DNA from: Anaerolineae bacterium
GTDB lineage: Bacteria; Chloroflexota; Anaerolineae; Promineifilales; Promineifilaceae
Assembly: GCA_014879345.1 (NCBI GenBank)
Contig: JACSSI010000290.1
Span: 1-6,482, forward strand
Length of the DNA: 6,482 bases
Direction of reading: 5' to 3'
The notes under the pieces were generated by a model. The model was not told the origin of the DNA. It worked only from the letters and a program-made list of their open reading frames with translations, and did no database searches. A program made the position numbers and the translations under genes. Of this stretch, positions 1 to 6,333 are shown in pieces (the first letter of the stretch is position 1; each line of letters begins with the position of its first letter).

Positions 1-208
1 CAATACGAATTGGCATTAAATTTGAGGAGACTTTTGTAGTCTCATACACAACTTTAAACCGCACCCGTTGTGAATCTCTCCTTCACTTTGAATTTAAAAT
101 CGTTTATGCTTGGGTTGATGAATGCCGCCCAAGCTACAATGGCGTTCCCCATGAGCGGGGCGCACCGTTCGGCAGAGTTCACGCCGAAGCCACGATGGAT
201 GAAAATTT

Positions 209-290
209 GGCATCGAATTAACGCTAATTTACGCGAATTATTTGGTGTTATCCAGCAAAAATTCGCGGTAATTCGTGACAATTCGATGCC
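209..290. repeat. Long imperfect inverted repeat made of 10-nt units
   Basis: The outer 11 bases are a perfect inverted pair: GGCATCGAATT at 209-219 and AATTCGATGCC at 280-290. Pairing continues inward for 19 more positions with 13 matches, so each arm is about 30 nt (209-238 and 261-290) around a 22-nt loop. The arms are themselves periodic. On the left, CGAATTAACG, CTAATTTACG and CGAATTATTT follow each other at 214-243. On the right, ATTCGCGGTA, ATTCGTGACA and ATTCGATGCC follow each other at 261-290. It ends just before the ribosome binding site of the 318 gene, so it could be a transcribed structured leader, a protein-binding array or a dispersed intergenic repeat. The sequence alone does not decide. 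Confidence 0.7.
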
Positions 291-297
291 ATTTACG

Positions 298-303
298 AAG
301 GAG
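298..303 (+). promoter_or_regulatory. Shine-Dalgarno AAGGAG that helps decide the start of the first gene
   Basis: AAGGAG lies 2 nt before an in-frame TTG (306) and 14 nt before an in-frame ATG (318). A 2-nt gap is too short for initiation, whereas 14 nt is long but workable, so ATG 318 is preferred. No other start codon lies between them in frame. Confidence 0.6.
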
Positions 304-317
304 ATTTGAAATCCACG

Positions 318-602
318 ATGTCTGACAAAATTATGACCCTGCATCCCCAAGGAAAGGCAGGCGTAAATATCGATAAAGCCAAATATGATACCATCCGGGC
401 TGCTATTTTGGCAGCCATCACCGAAAACGGGGGTGAAATTGCGTTTAAGGATTTGCCAACGGCCGTTGCCTCCCACCTGTCTGCTCCTTTTGATGGCTCT
501 ATTGGCTGGTACACCACCACCGTCAAGCTCGATTTAGAAGCGCGTGGGGAAATTAAACGTGTGCCTGGAATCAGCCCGCAGCGCTTGCGGCTAAAGCACT
601 AA
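318..602 (+). CDS. Small conserved hypothetical protein (possibly DUF6958 family)
   Basis: The protein is 94 residues from ATG 318, or 98 if the TTG at 306 were used. It is soluble, without signal peptide or membrane segment. The N-terminus reads KIMTLHPQGKAGVNIDKAKY, followed by a helical stretch (residues 22-36), an I-x-F-KDLP segment (41-47), the aromatic GSIGWYTTTVKLDLEARG segment (60-77) and a basic end (SPQRLRLKH). The GWYTTTVKLDLEARGEI part looks like the recognition helix and wing of a small winged-helix fold, but that is inference. I recall similar small bacterial proteins grouped as DUF6958, and that assignment is from memory. No function is known to me. It is followed after 2 nt by an acetyltransferase, so the two are almost certainly one transcript with translational coupling. 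One AACGGCCGTT palindrome at 458-467 encodes Thr-Ala-Val (residues 48-50). Confidence 0.8.
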   Translation: MSDKIMTLHPQGKAGVNIDKAKYDTIRAAILAAITENGGEIAFKDLPTAVASHLSAPFDGSIGWYTTTVKLDLEARGEIKRVPGISPQRLRLKH

Positions 603-604
603 TC

Positions 605-1111
605 ATGCCAAATACTATTTTTCAAACAACCGTGCGTGCCACAACAGCCGCAGATTATGCCCAAACAGTCCAGTTCATCCGGGAACAGTGGGGAGAAGAT
701 GCAGTTGTTTCCCGAGGAGTCTTGTACCAACCATCTACGCTGCCCGGCTTTTTAGCAGAGTATGATGGCAATATTGCGGGATTATTGACCTATCATATTA
801 AGGATAATGAATGTGAAATCGTAACCATTGATGCCACACAAAGGCTTTTGGGCGTGGGTACGATGCGGCTCGATGCTGTGATAGAAGCAGCAAAGGAAGC
901 TGGCTGCCATCGCTTGTGGCTCATCACTACCAACGACAATTTGCCTGCTCTCCGTTTTTACCAACGGCGCGGATTTGTGCTGGTAGCGGTACACCGAAAT
1001 GCCATTGAAACATCGCGCACACTCAAAGCATCCATACCGAAGATTGGCATAGATGGCATTCCAATTCGGGATGAAATTGAGTTGGAAATTGATTTGAGGA
1101 ATGAAAAATAA
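605..1111 (+). CDS. GNAT-family N-acetyltransferase
   Basis: The product has 168 residues and is predicted to move an acetyl group from acetyl-CoA to an amine on a small molecule or protein in the cytoplasm; the substrate cannot be read from sequence. Family evidence: the N-terminal strand VRATTAADYAQTVQFI; the central GNIAGLLTYHI strand pair (residues 55-65); the acetyl-CoA pyrophosphate loop Q79-R-L-L-G83-V-G85-T followed by the long helix to about 99; then RLWLITTNDN and LPALRFYQRRGF (113-124), the typical motif B with Tyr119. The end, IGIDGIPIRDEIELE (147-161), is a strand common at the C-terminus of one GNAT subgroup. Length is normal for a single-domain GNAT. The start is ATG 605, 2 nt after the stop of the preceding gene and with no strong ribosome binding site of its own, which fits coupling. 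It converges with the histidine kinase, 28 nt separating the stops, and no hairpin terminator is visible between them. Confidence 0.92.
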   Translation: MPNTIFQTTVRATTAADYAQTVQFIREQWGEDAVVSRGVLYQPSTLPGFLAEYDGNIAGLLTYHIKDNECEIVTIDATQRLLGVGTMRLDAVIEAAKEAGCHRLWLITTNDNLPALRFYQRRGFVLVAVHRNAIETSRTLKASIPKIGIDGIPIRDEIELEIDLRNEK

Positions 1112-1139
1112 ATCACGAGGATCGCGAAACGGTGGCTTC

Positions 1140-4136
1140 TCACTCTCGAACGGGTATGTGCTTTCTTACAGCATCTGCCAATGTGATTAAGCTATATGGT
1201 TTTTGCAGGTAGCCGACCAATTGTTCAGCACCTGAAATGTCGGCAGCTTCTATTTCACTGTAACCAGATGAGAGGATGACACGAACGTCAGGGTCGTATT
1301 TACGCAGGGCAGCGAAGGTTTCTGAACCGTTCATCTCAGGCATTGACCAATCCAGCAAGATTAAATCAATATCTTTTTGGTGTTTTTCATAGAGTGCCAG
1401 GCCTAAACGGCCGTTTTCTGCACACAACACTTGCAACCCATGCAGTTCCAGAATATCCTGCACAGCCTCCAGGACTGGTTTTTCATCATCTATCACAAGC
1501 ACAACCCCTGACGACATTCGCAGATCTGTCTCAACCGGTACAGTCAATGGCACACTGGCAATTGAAACTGGAAAAATCAATTCAAAAATCGTCCCCTTTC
1601 CTGGCTGACTAGACACCTTCAGTCCACCCCGATGCCCACGCACAATCCCTAACACGGCCGCTAACCCCAAGCCCCGTCCCGTGAATTTTGTCGTAAAAAA
1701 TGGATCGAATATCCGATCAACTGTCTCCGTGTCCATTCCATCGCCATTATCTTCCACGCGCAAAGAAACGTATGAGCCTGGGGCTAATGCTTGATTGGTT
1801 TGCCGCCAAAACTGTTCTGTATCTGCTGTAATGTTTTTGACAGTGGTTTCAATGAGAATGCGGCCGGGTTTATCGACCAATGCTTCAGCGGCATTGATGA
1901 TTAAGTTCATTACCACTTGCTGAATTTGTCCTGGATCCGCTTCAATCAAGGGTAAATTTTCTGCCAAATTCAACTGCAAATTTACTTTGACAGGAATGGC
2001 AACATCCAGCAAATGCCGATTTTCCAAGATTATTTTGTTCAAATTTAACGATTCGATTGCAAATTGGCCTCGACCAGAATAGGCCAAAAGTTGATTGGTT
2101 AATTCCGAAGCACGCTCGGCCGCTTTCACTGCTTTGTTAATATGTGAAAAGGCTGGCTCTGTGGGCTGGAGCAAAGTCAATGCCAGCGAGGTCTGGCCCA
2201 ATATCGCTACCAGCAAATTATTGAAATCATGCGCCACGCCACCCGCCAGGACACCTAAACTCTCTATTTTCTGGGTATGGTGAAGTGCCTCTTCTGCCCG
2301 TTTCCGCTCTGTGATATCACGTGTCGTGGCCACGAACATGGTCATCTCGCCCTGCTTATCAAAGACGGGGTTGATTGAATATTCAATATACCGGATGATA
2401 CCATTTTCGGTGGCAGTGGCTTCGTTGGTGAATGGTTTTCCAGTGATGCGAACCTGCTCTCGTTCCTGTTCAAATCGGGCGATTGCGCCGCTGTTGAAGC
2501 CAAGTTCCGCCCATGTTTTGCCAATTAGCTCTGCACGGGAAAAACCAAGCATCCGGGCTCCAGAATGGCTGACATACATGAAACGGCCGTTTAAGTCGTA
2601 GATATAAAGATTGTCGGGCGTGGCTGACAAGACCGCGTCCAACATACTGACTTGTCGCTCCAGCCGCACAGTTAGCTGCTTCCGTTCTTCCTCTGCACGT
2701 TTCCGCTCAATCGCTACCGCAATCTGACCAGAGACAAAAACGAGAAATTGCATTTCTTGCTCTGTGTAAAGACTCTGGTCTTCATAGCTTTGCACCACAA
2801 TGGCGCCAAAGGTTTCTGTGCCATTTTTTAAGGGAACGCCTAGCCAAATCTTGGAGCCTGGACCCACTCTCTCCACAAGCCCCGTTGATATCAGATGTTC
2901 GTGATCAGAACCAGCCACAAGTTTCGGCAAACCAGACCGGATTACAAATTCTGTGAGACCGTTTCCGGCTGGGTAGGATTTCCCGTCAAACGTATCACGC
3001 TCATCGACAAAGTAAGGCAGCATCAACATGTTGTCTTTGCGATCATACAGGGCGATATAGAAATTCTTGGCCTCCATGAGGCTGCCCACCACTTGATGGA
3101 TGGAATGGTACAAATTGTCGAGGCTGATATCTGAACTGGCGATGGTGGCAATTTGGTAAACGGCCGTTTGCAACGTTTCAATCCGTTTCTGTTCTGTAAT
3201 ATCACGCAAGAAGCCTTGCAGCAGCAGTCGTCCCTGTAATTGAAAAGGGTTTGCAGAGATTTGCACAACCAACATATTGCCACCCTTTTGTTGGAGTGCA
3301 GCCTCCACCATAAACGCCTGATTTTTTGAGGCTCTATCAAACAAACTTGGTTGCAGAGGAAGCTGTCCGTTTGGGAACAGGGCAGCCAGGGGTAATGTAT
3401 ATAAAGTCTCCAGATCGTATCCGGTCATCGTCAAGGCCATCGGATTCGCAGATATGATGCGTTCAGTGACAACATCAAATACCAAAATGGCGTCATTGGC
3501 TGTTTCAAACAGAAGGCGGTATTGGGCTTCTGTCTGCTGAATGGTTTGCAGCAGCCGCGCTTCCAGCAAGGCGTTTGCAATTTGGTTGGCAAAGATGGAG
3601 ATGGCAGACACATCTGCTTCAACAAGATGTGCGCCAGCCAAATACAGGGTTCCTTCTACACGACCCTCCAAGGCAATGGGTGCTATAATCGCCGGAATGC
3701 CAGAAAACGGCCGTAACGCCTGCCGCCCAATAAATCCAAGTTGCGGAAAAACCTGTTGTAATTTTTCACTGTTGTCTTCCAGGAAAACCGGCTCATTAGC
3801 TTGTAATATCATACGGTCTATGTGGGCGGTTTTAACACTGTAGGTGTAACCCACGCTTTCAATGCCCATGATTTTTTCAGCAGCCTTGACTGCCTTGTCC
3901 ATCGTTTCTGGCATAACCAAACTTTTTACGACCAGATTTTCACCAGCGGCATCCAGCATGCTGATAGCCCCATTCAGACCAAGTTTCCGCAATTCCAGGG
4001 CAAAGGTATTAAAAACGGCCGTTTCTGAATGAGTTGATTTGGCAACCGCTGCCACAGCTGTATTGATTGCTCGCAAAAATTGAGCTTCACGTCTGCTATC
4101 AGCTAGATTGTTATGATTGGGGGGCAGTTTCGACAT
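1140..4136 (-). CDS. Soluble hybrid sensor histidine kinase (GAF-PAS-GAF-PAS-HisKA-HATPase-REC)
   Basis: The product has 998 residues and no signal peptide or membrane segment, so it should sense a cytoplasmic signal. Approximate order: GAF (37-195), PAS (202-315, ending RDITEQKR), GAF (320-476), short coiled coil (476-498), PAS (495-612, ending RDITERKR), HisKA (615-690), HATPase (735-857), receiver (877-993). The phospho-acceptor is His636 in GGVAHDFNNLL. ATP-binding boxes are present: N-box N744/N748, G1 box EDNGDGMD (795-802), F-box FDPFFTTK (810-817) and G2 box GRGLGLA (820-826). The receiver keeps D883-D884, phospho-Asp929 in LLDWSMPEMNG, S956 and K979. All catalytic residues are present, so it should autophosphorylate and pass the phosphate to its own receiver. 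No separate response regulator or HPt gene is adjacent, so its target is unknown. The ATG at 4134-4136 has no Shine-Dalgarno upstream (TTTAAAAATCT precedes it), and no better start lies close by. Confidence 0.95.
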   Translation of the reverse strand: MSKLPPNHNNLADSRREAQFLRAINTAVAAVAKSTHSETAVFNTFALELRKLGLNGAISMLDAAGENLVVKSLVMPETMDKAVKAAEKIMGIESVGYTYSVKTAHIDRMILQANEPVFLEDNSEKLQQVFPQLGFIGRQALRPFSGIPAIIAPIALEGRVEGTLYLAGAHLVEADVSAISIFANQIANALLEARLLQTIQQTEAQYRLLFETANDAILVFDVVTERIISANPMALTMTGYDLETLYTLPLAALFPNGQLPLQPSLFDRASKNQAFMVEAALQQKGGNMLVVQISANPFQLQGRLLLQGFLRDITEQKRIETLQTAVYQIATIASSDISLDNLYHSIHQVVGSLMEAKNFYIALYDRKDNMLMLPYFVDERDTFDGKSYPAGNGLTEFVIRSGLPKLVAGSDHEHLISTGLVERVGPGSKIWLGVPLKNGTETFGAIVVQSYEDQSLYTEQEMQFLVFVSGQIAVAIERKRAEEERKQLTVRLERQVSMLDAVLSATPDNLYIYDLNGRFMYVSHSGARMLGFSRAELIGKTWAELGFNSGAIARFEQEREQVRITGKPFTNEATATENGIIRYIEYSINPVFDKQGEMTMFVATTRDITERKRAEEALHHTQKIESLGVLAGGVAHDFNNLLVAILGQTSLALTLLQPTEPAFSHINKAVKAAERASELTNQLLAYSGRGQFAIESLNLNKIILENRHLLDVAIPVKVNLQLNLAENLPLIEADPGQIQQVVMNLIINAAEALVDKPGRILIETTVKNITADTEQFWRQTNQALAPGSYVSLRVEDNGDGMDTETVDRIFDPFFTTKFTGRGLGLAAVLGIVRGHRGGLKVSSQPGKGTIFELIFPVSIASVPLTVPVETDLRMSSGVVLVIDDEKPVLEAVQDILELHGLQVLCAENGRLGLALYEKHQKDIDLILLDWSMPEMNGSETFAALRKYDPDVRVILSSGYSEIEAADISGAEQLVGYLQKPYSLITLADAVRKHIPVRE

Positions 4137-4353
4137 AGATTTTTAAACCAATTAATGAATTGATACTATCTTCGCATTTGGTCTTGCCCAAAAGGTTTAT
4201 CCTCAAGTAGTTGGATGCCACAAAAGATAAAATCCTTGGTTCTCTCGAGGTAGCACCCCACTGAATGGCTATCTTCAATAGCTTACATGAAAACCCTTAT
4301 AAAAGAAATTCATCTTTTGTCCTATTCGTTTGGAGGAGAGGAAACGCTACTTA
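4137..4353. other. Intergenic gap between the peptidase and the histidine kinase
   Basis: No gene is supported here. It contains the weak kinase promoter candidate, an AT-only 6-bp stem (AAAAGA/TCTTTT, 4301-4318) and a 5-bp stem GCTAT/ATAGC near 4268-4282. Neither has the GC stem plus T-tract of an intrinsic terminator, so read-through from the peptidase gene into the kinase is possible. Confidence 0.4.
4163..4191 (-). promoter_or_regulatory. Weak candidate promoter for the histidine kinase
   Basis: Read on the minus strand, TTGGGC (4186-4191) and TAGTAT (4163-4168) are separated by 17 nt. The -10 matches consensus at 4 of 6 positions and the -35 at 3 of 6. A small inverted repeat, CAATT/AATTG at 4149-4162, lies just downstream, between this candidate and the ATG. 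The spacing is right but the matches are weak. Confidence 0.25.
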
Positions 4354-5739
4354 TTATGGATTCAAAGCCAGTGCATCCGGCCCGACTATCATCTCTGGGG
4401 AAAAGTAACTTAAACGGCCGTTTTCATCCAACGCCGCTACACTCACTGAATAATTCACACTGGGATCCATACCTGTCAGCGCCACATTTCCCGCCTGGTT
4501 GGTTTTCACAAGGTGGAAAGCACCATGGGAAGGAATATCAATCGGACGGAATGAGATGGCATAACCTGCTGAACTGGCATCCACAGGCCAGCTAAGTTGA
4601 TAGGTGCCTAACGCTTCTGTTGTTTGCACCACAGGTGCCTGCGGTTGAGCCGGTGCGCCGGCAATATTCGCCGCCACCGCCACATTCAACTGCACCACCT
4701 TCTGCAAATAATCGTAATCAATTTTATCCCAGGTATCCTGCAACGAGTTTACATAATCAGCTTCTTCGATGGATTCTGTAAGACGCACCGCCGGAATACC
4801 AATGTTGACAAATTCCCGGTGATCACCCCAACGCCCCTCTCGATCCAGTGCGTCGATTACATTCACCCCAAAATCCGGCACATACATGCCCCCCACATAT
4901 TCATAATAGCGTGCTAACTGTCCAGATTGGGAAAAGTTCAAATTAGGGGCAAACAAGCGAACCGAACGCGGAATGTCCTTACGCCCGCCAACGGCATCGT
5001 AGTTGATGGTTGCTAGAATGTTCATGCTGTTGAGAAAGGCATCTTGGGCAAAGTGCCGCGCCCCAAAGGTGCCTTGTTCCTCAGCGGCCGTTGCTAGAAA
5101 AATCACCGTCTGATCCCATTCATGGGAACTGAGCAGCCGGGCCGTTTCCAAAAGCAGCGCAATGCCCGAGCCGTTATCATTGGCACCTGTTGCTTTGCTT
5201 TCGCCATCGGTCATTCCTGACGGACGGTTGTCGTAATGAGCCATGATAACCACAACCCCTGCATTTTCAGCCCGACCAGGCAAAACGGCCACCACATTAC
5301 GCTGTTCGGCATACAAACCATCGTAATAAAGGGGAAAATCCTGGAAATCTACTTGCAAACGGCCGTTACCCACCCGGATAAACTCATCATGCAGCCATTG
5401 CCGCGCCGCCCCGATACCAAAATTCTCAGACTCCACATCACTAAACGAATTGCGTGTGCCAAAACTTTCCAACGTTTGGATATAGCCCATCAACTGCTGT
5501 TGCGATACCTGGTCAACCAACATTTGCACAGTTGAATCAATCTTCGGTACCACATCGCTAACTGGATCTGTCACCAAATCGGGTATAGGTGTCAAGCTCG
5601 CGTCAAAAGGACGAGCGGTTGCCACGGGTGTAGGCAAAGGATCACGTTCTGGTTCAGCCAACGCGCCACACCCAACGATATTCAGGACACTTATCACCAA
5701 TAAACTGGCGATGACAAATTTTCTTATATGTTTAGCCAC
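4354..5739 (-). CDS. Secreted lipoprotein M28-family metallopeptidase with C-terminal FN3-like domain
   Basis: A zinc aminopeptidase-like enzyme, probably anchored outside the cell membrane. I start it at GTG 5739 (461 aa): this gives a compact lipoprotein signal, basic AKHIRK then a hydrophobic core and lipobox IVGC, with AGGA 6 nt upstream. A longer frame opens at TTG 5793 (479 aa) but lacks a ribosome binding site and contains a TATAAT box. Numbering from 5793: lipid Cys42; Pro/Thr-rich linker 45-85; M28 core about 100-378 with H186 (MAHYD), D206 (GANDNGSG), E238 base and E239 ligand (ATAAEEQG) and D266 (INYDAVGG). WGDHREF (322-328) and GIPAVRLTE (332-340) follow. The usual last zinc ligand, His five residues before the Thr of the D-T pair, is Asn349 here (NSLQDTW). 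Residues 385-475 look like a fibronectin type III domain. Substrate unknown; the clan also includes cyclases and carboxypeptidases, so peptidase activity is inferred. Confidence 0.9.
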   Translation of the reverse strand: MAKHIRKFVIASLLVISVLNIVGCGALAEPERDPLPTPVATARPFDASLTPIPDLVTDPVSDVVPKIDSTVQMLVDQVSQQQLMGYIQTLESFGTRNSFSDVESENFGIGAARQWLHDEFIRVGNGRLQVDFQDFPLYYDGLYAEQRNVVAVLPGRAENAGVVVIMAHYDNRPSGMTDGESKATGANDNGSGIALLLETARLLSSHEWDQTVIFLATAAEEQGTFGARHFAQDAFLNSMNILATINYDAVGGRKDIPRSVRLFAPNLNFSQSGQLARYYEYVGGMYVPDFGVNVIDALDREGRWGDHREFVNIGIPAVRLTESIEEADYVNSLQDTWDKIDYDYLQKVVQLNVAVAANIAGAPAQPQAPVVQTTEALGTYQLSWPVDASSAGYAISFRPIDIPSHGAFHLVKTNQAGNVALTGMDPSVNYSVSVAALDENGRLSYFSPEMIVGPDALALNP

Positions 5740-5748
5740 TCTGTTCCT
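5740..5748 (-). promoter_or_regulatory. Ribosome binding site supporting the GTG start of the peptidase
   Basis: On the minus strand the bases before GTG 5739 read GTTAGGAACAGA. AGGA sits 6 nt from the start codon, a good distance. The upstream TTG at 5793 is preceded by CCCACGATTT, which has no Shine-Dalgarno. Confidence 0.5.
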
Positions 5749-5769
5749 AACTCTCCACAAATTGCGTCT

Positions 5770-5782
5770 CAATATTATATTG
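5770..5782 (-). promoter_or_regulatory. Perfect -10 box inside a 13-bp palindrome, likely peptidase promoter
   Basis: The minus strand carries TATAAT (5774-5779) exactly, about 35 nt upstream of the GTG start, giving a short leader with the AGGA site. No -35 box stands at 16-18 nt; TTGCCC (5801-5806) matches 4 of 6 bases but is 21 nt away. The box is the centre of CAATAT-A-ATATTG, a perfect 6-bp inverted repeat with a single middle base, which could serve as an operator over the -10 element. That role is inference. Confidence 0.45.
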
Positions 5783-5845
5783 TAATCAATCAAAAATCGT
5801 GGGCAATGGAAACAGACGCGTTCAATACGAACTTTAAGGTTGAAG

Positions 5846-5879
5846 CAAAACGAAGGTTGCTACAAAACGAAGGTTGCTA
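5846..5879. repeat. Two tandem copies of a 17-nt unit
   Basis: CAAAACGAAGGTTGCTA occurs at 5846-5862 and again, identical, at 5863-5879; a third copy begins with CAAA and then breaks off. The 10-mer AAGCAAAACG also recurs at 5843-5852 and 5882-5891, so the repeat runs into the tail of the terminator. It looks like a slippage duplication or a pair of binding sites. Confidence 0.9.
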
Positions 5880-5880
5880 C

Positions 5881-5912
5881 AAAGCAAAACGGCGCTGAGA
5901 TTATCAGCGCCG
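5881..5912 (-). terminator. Intrinsic terminator of the small membrane-protein gene
   Basis: A 9-bp perfect GC-rich stem, CGGCGCTGA/TCAGCGCCG (5890-5912), encloses a 5-nt loop. On the minus strand it is followed by TTTTGCTTT (5881-5889). It lies 46 nt past the stop of the 5959-6255 gene and before the peptidase promoter, so it should separate the two units. Confidence 0.8.
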
Positions 5913-5958
5913 CTTTACCGGAGAGGGAGGAGGAAGTTATCGATTTACGATTGTTGAT

Positions 5959-6255
5959 TTACATGACAGATGCGAGAAAAATCAGGGCGATGCCAATTGC
6001 ACCCAGAACTTGACCGACCAGCGCAATGCCCCATTCAGATGTTTCACGACGGCGGTTGCTAATGATAGCCACGCCAATGAAGCCAATTGCCAGCGCCAAC
6101 AGCCACATACCAGCCACTGCCATCAGGGGCAGCCCGTTCCACAAAAAAGTGAATACGCCGCCCAAAACAAGCCCAACTATCACGGCAACGGCCGTTGTGC
6201 TATTGTGTCCGGTCTCTTCACTGTAGCTGTTGGTTTGGTATGTATTGGCTGTCAT
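5959..6255 (-). CDS. Small three-helix membrane protein of unknown function
   Basis: The product has 98 residues. A polar, Thr/Ser/Asn-rich N-terminal tail (1-19) is followed by three hydrophobic segments: about 21-40 (AVAVIVGLVLGGVFTFLW), 43-66 (LPLMAVAGMWLLALAIGF and onward) and 75-97 (WGIALVGQVLGAIGIALIFL). A basic loop SNRRRETSE (66-74) separates the last two. By the positive-inside rule this loop is probably cytoplasmic, which would put the N-terminal tail outside and the C-terminus outside; this is inference. I do not recognise a family. The ATG start is well supported by GAGGAG, 8 nt upstream (6264-6269). It is a single-gene unit with a clear terminator downstream. One AACGGCCGTT palindrome (6187-6196) encodes Thr-Ala-Val at the start of the first helix. 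Confidence 0.8.
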   Translation of the reverse strand: MTANTYQTNSYSEETGHNSTTAVAVIVGLVLGGVFTFLWNGLPLMAVAGMWLLALAIGFIGVAIISNRRRETSEWGIALVGQVLGAIGIALIFLASVM

Positions 6256-6263
6256 TTGTCTGT

Positions 6264-6269
6264 CTCCTC
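6264..6269 (-). promoter_or_regulatory. Strong Shine-Dalgarno (GAGGAG) for the membrane-protein gene
   Basis: GAGGAG on the minus strand is 8 nt from the ATG at 6255. It fixes the start of the 98-residue protein and is the best ribosome binding site in the window. Confidence 0.8.
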
Positions 6270-6333
6270 AGAACATGTTTGTTTGTGTTGATAGTAGTAT
6301 CGCTCAACTGGACAAACACTACTTGCCGCAAAG

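Larger units (their letters stand above)
1..317. other. Non-coding leader region with several hairpins, upstream of the 318-1111 operon
   Basis: No convincing gene was found in this stretch. Frames are open on both strands (for example 70-309 on plus), but no start has a good ribosome binding site and the translations look like no family I recognise. Visible structure: a 6-bp stem GAGACT/AGTCTC at 27-43 with a 5-nt loop; a GC-rich imperfect hairpin at about 142-163 (GCG..CCCC paired with GGGGCGC); a 6-bp stem TTCGGC/GCCGAA at about 169-187; and the long palindrome at 209-290, listed separately. No clear sigma-70 promoter could be picked. TTGGCA at 207-212 resembles a -35 box, but no good -10 box stands at the right distance. 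Confidence 0.5.

Noticed and set aside
27..43. GAGACT/AGTCTC hairpin as a terminator of a gene left of the window
   Set aside because: No T-tract follows the stem on either strand and no coding frame enters from the left with support.
70..309. Open frame on plus of 79 codons, and an overlapping 140-codon frame on minus (54-476)
   Set aside because: The minus frame overlaps the well-supported 318 gene, neither has a ribosome binding site, and the plus frame runs straight through the palindrome at 209-290. Neither product resembles a family I know.
3023..3340. Long frames inside the histidine kinase and peptidase in other frames (for example 105 codons at 3023-3340 minus)
   Set aside because: They are shadows of genes whose domain motifs run unbroken in the main frame.
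4246..4259. Minus-strand GGGGTGCTACCTCG resembles the T-box core AGGGTGGTACCGCG (11 of 14 bases)
   Set aside because: The UGGN bases that pair with the tRNA end are disrupted (TGCT), there is no room for a specifier stem, no terminator follows, and a histidine kinase is not a T-box target.
4301..4318. AAAAGA/TCTTTT stem after the peptidase stop as a terminator
   Set aside because: The stem is only A-T rich apart from one G-C pair and no clean T-tract follows on the minus strand, so it is too weak to call.
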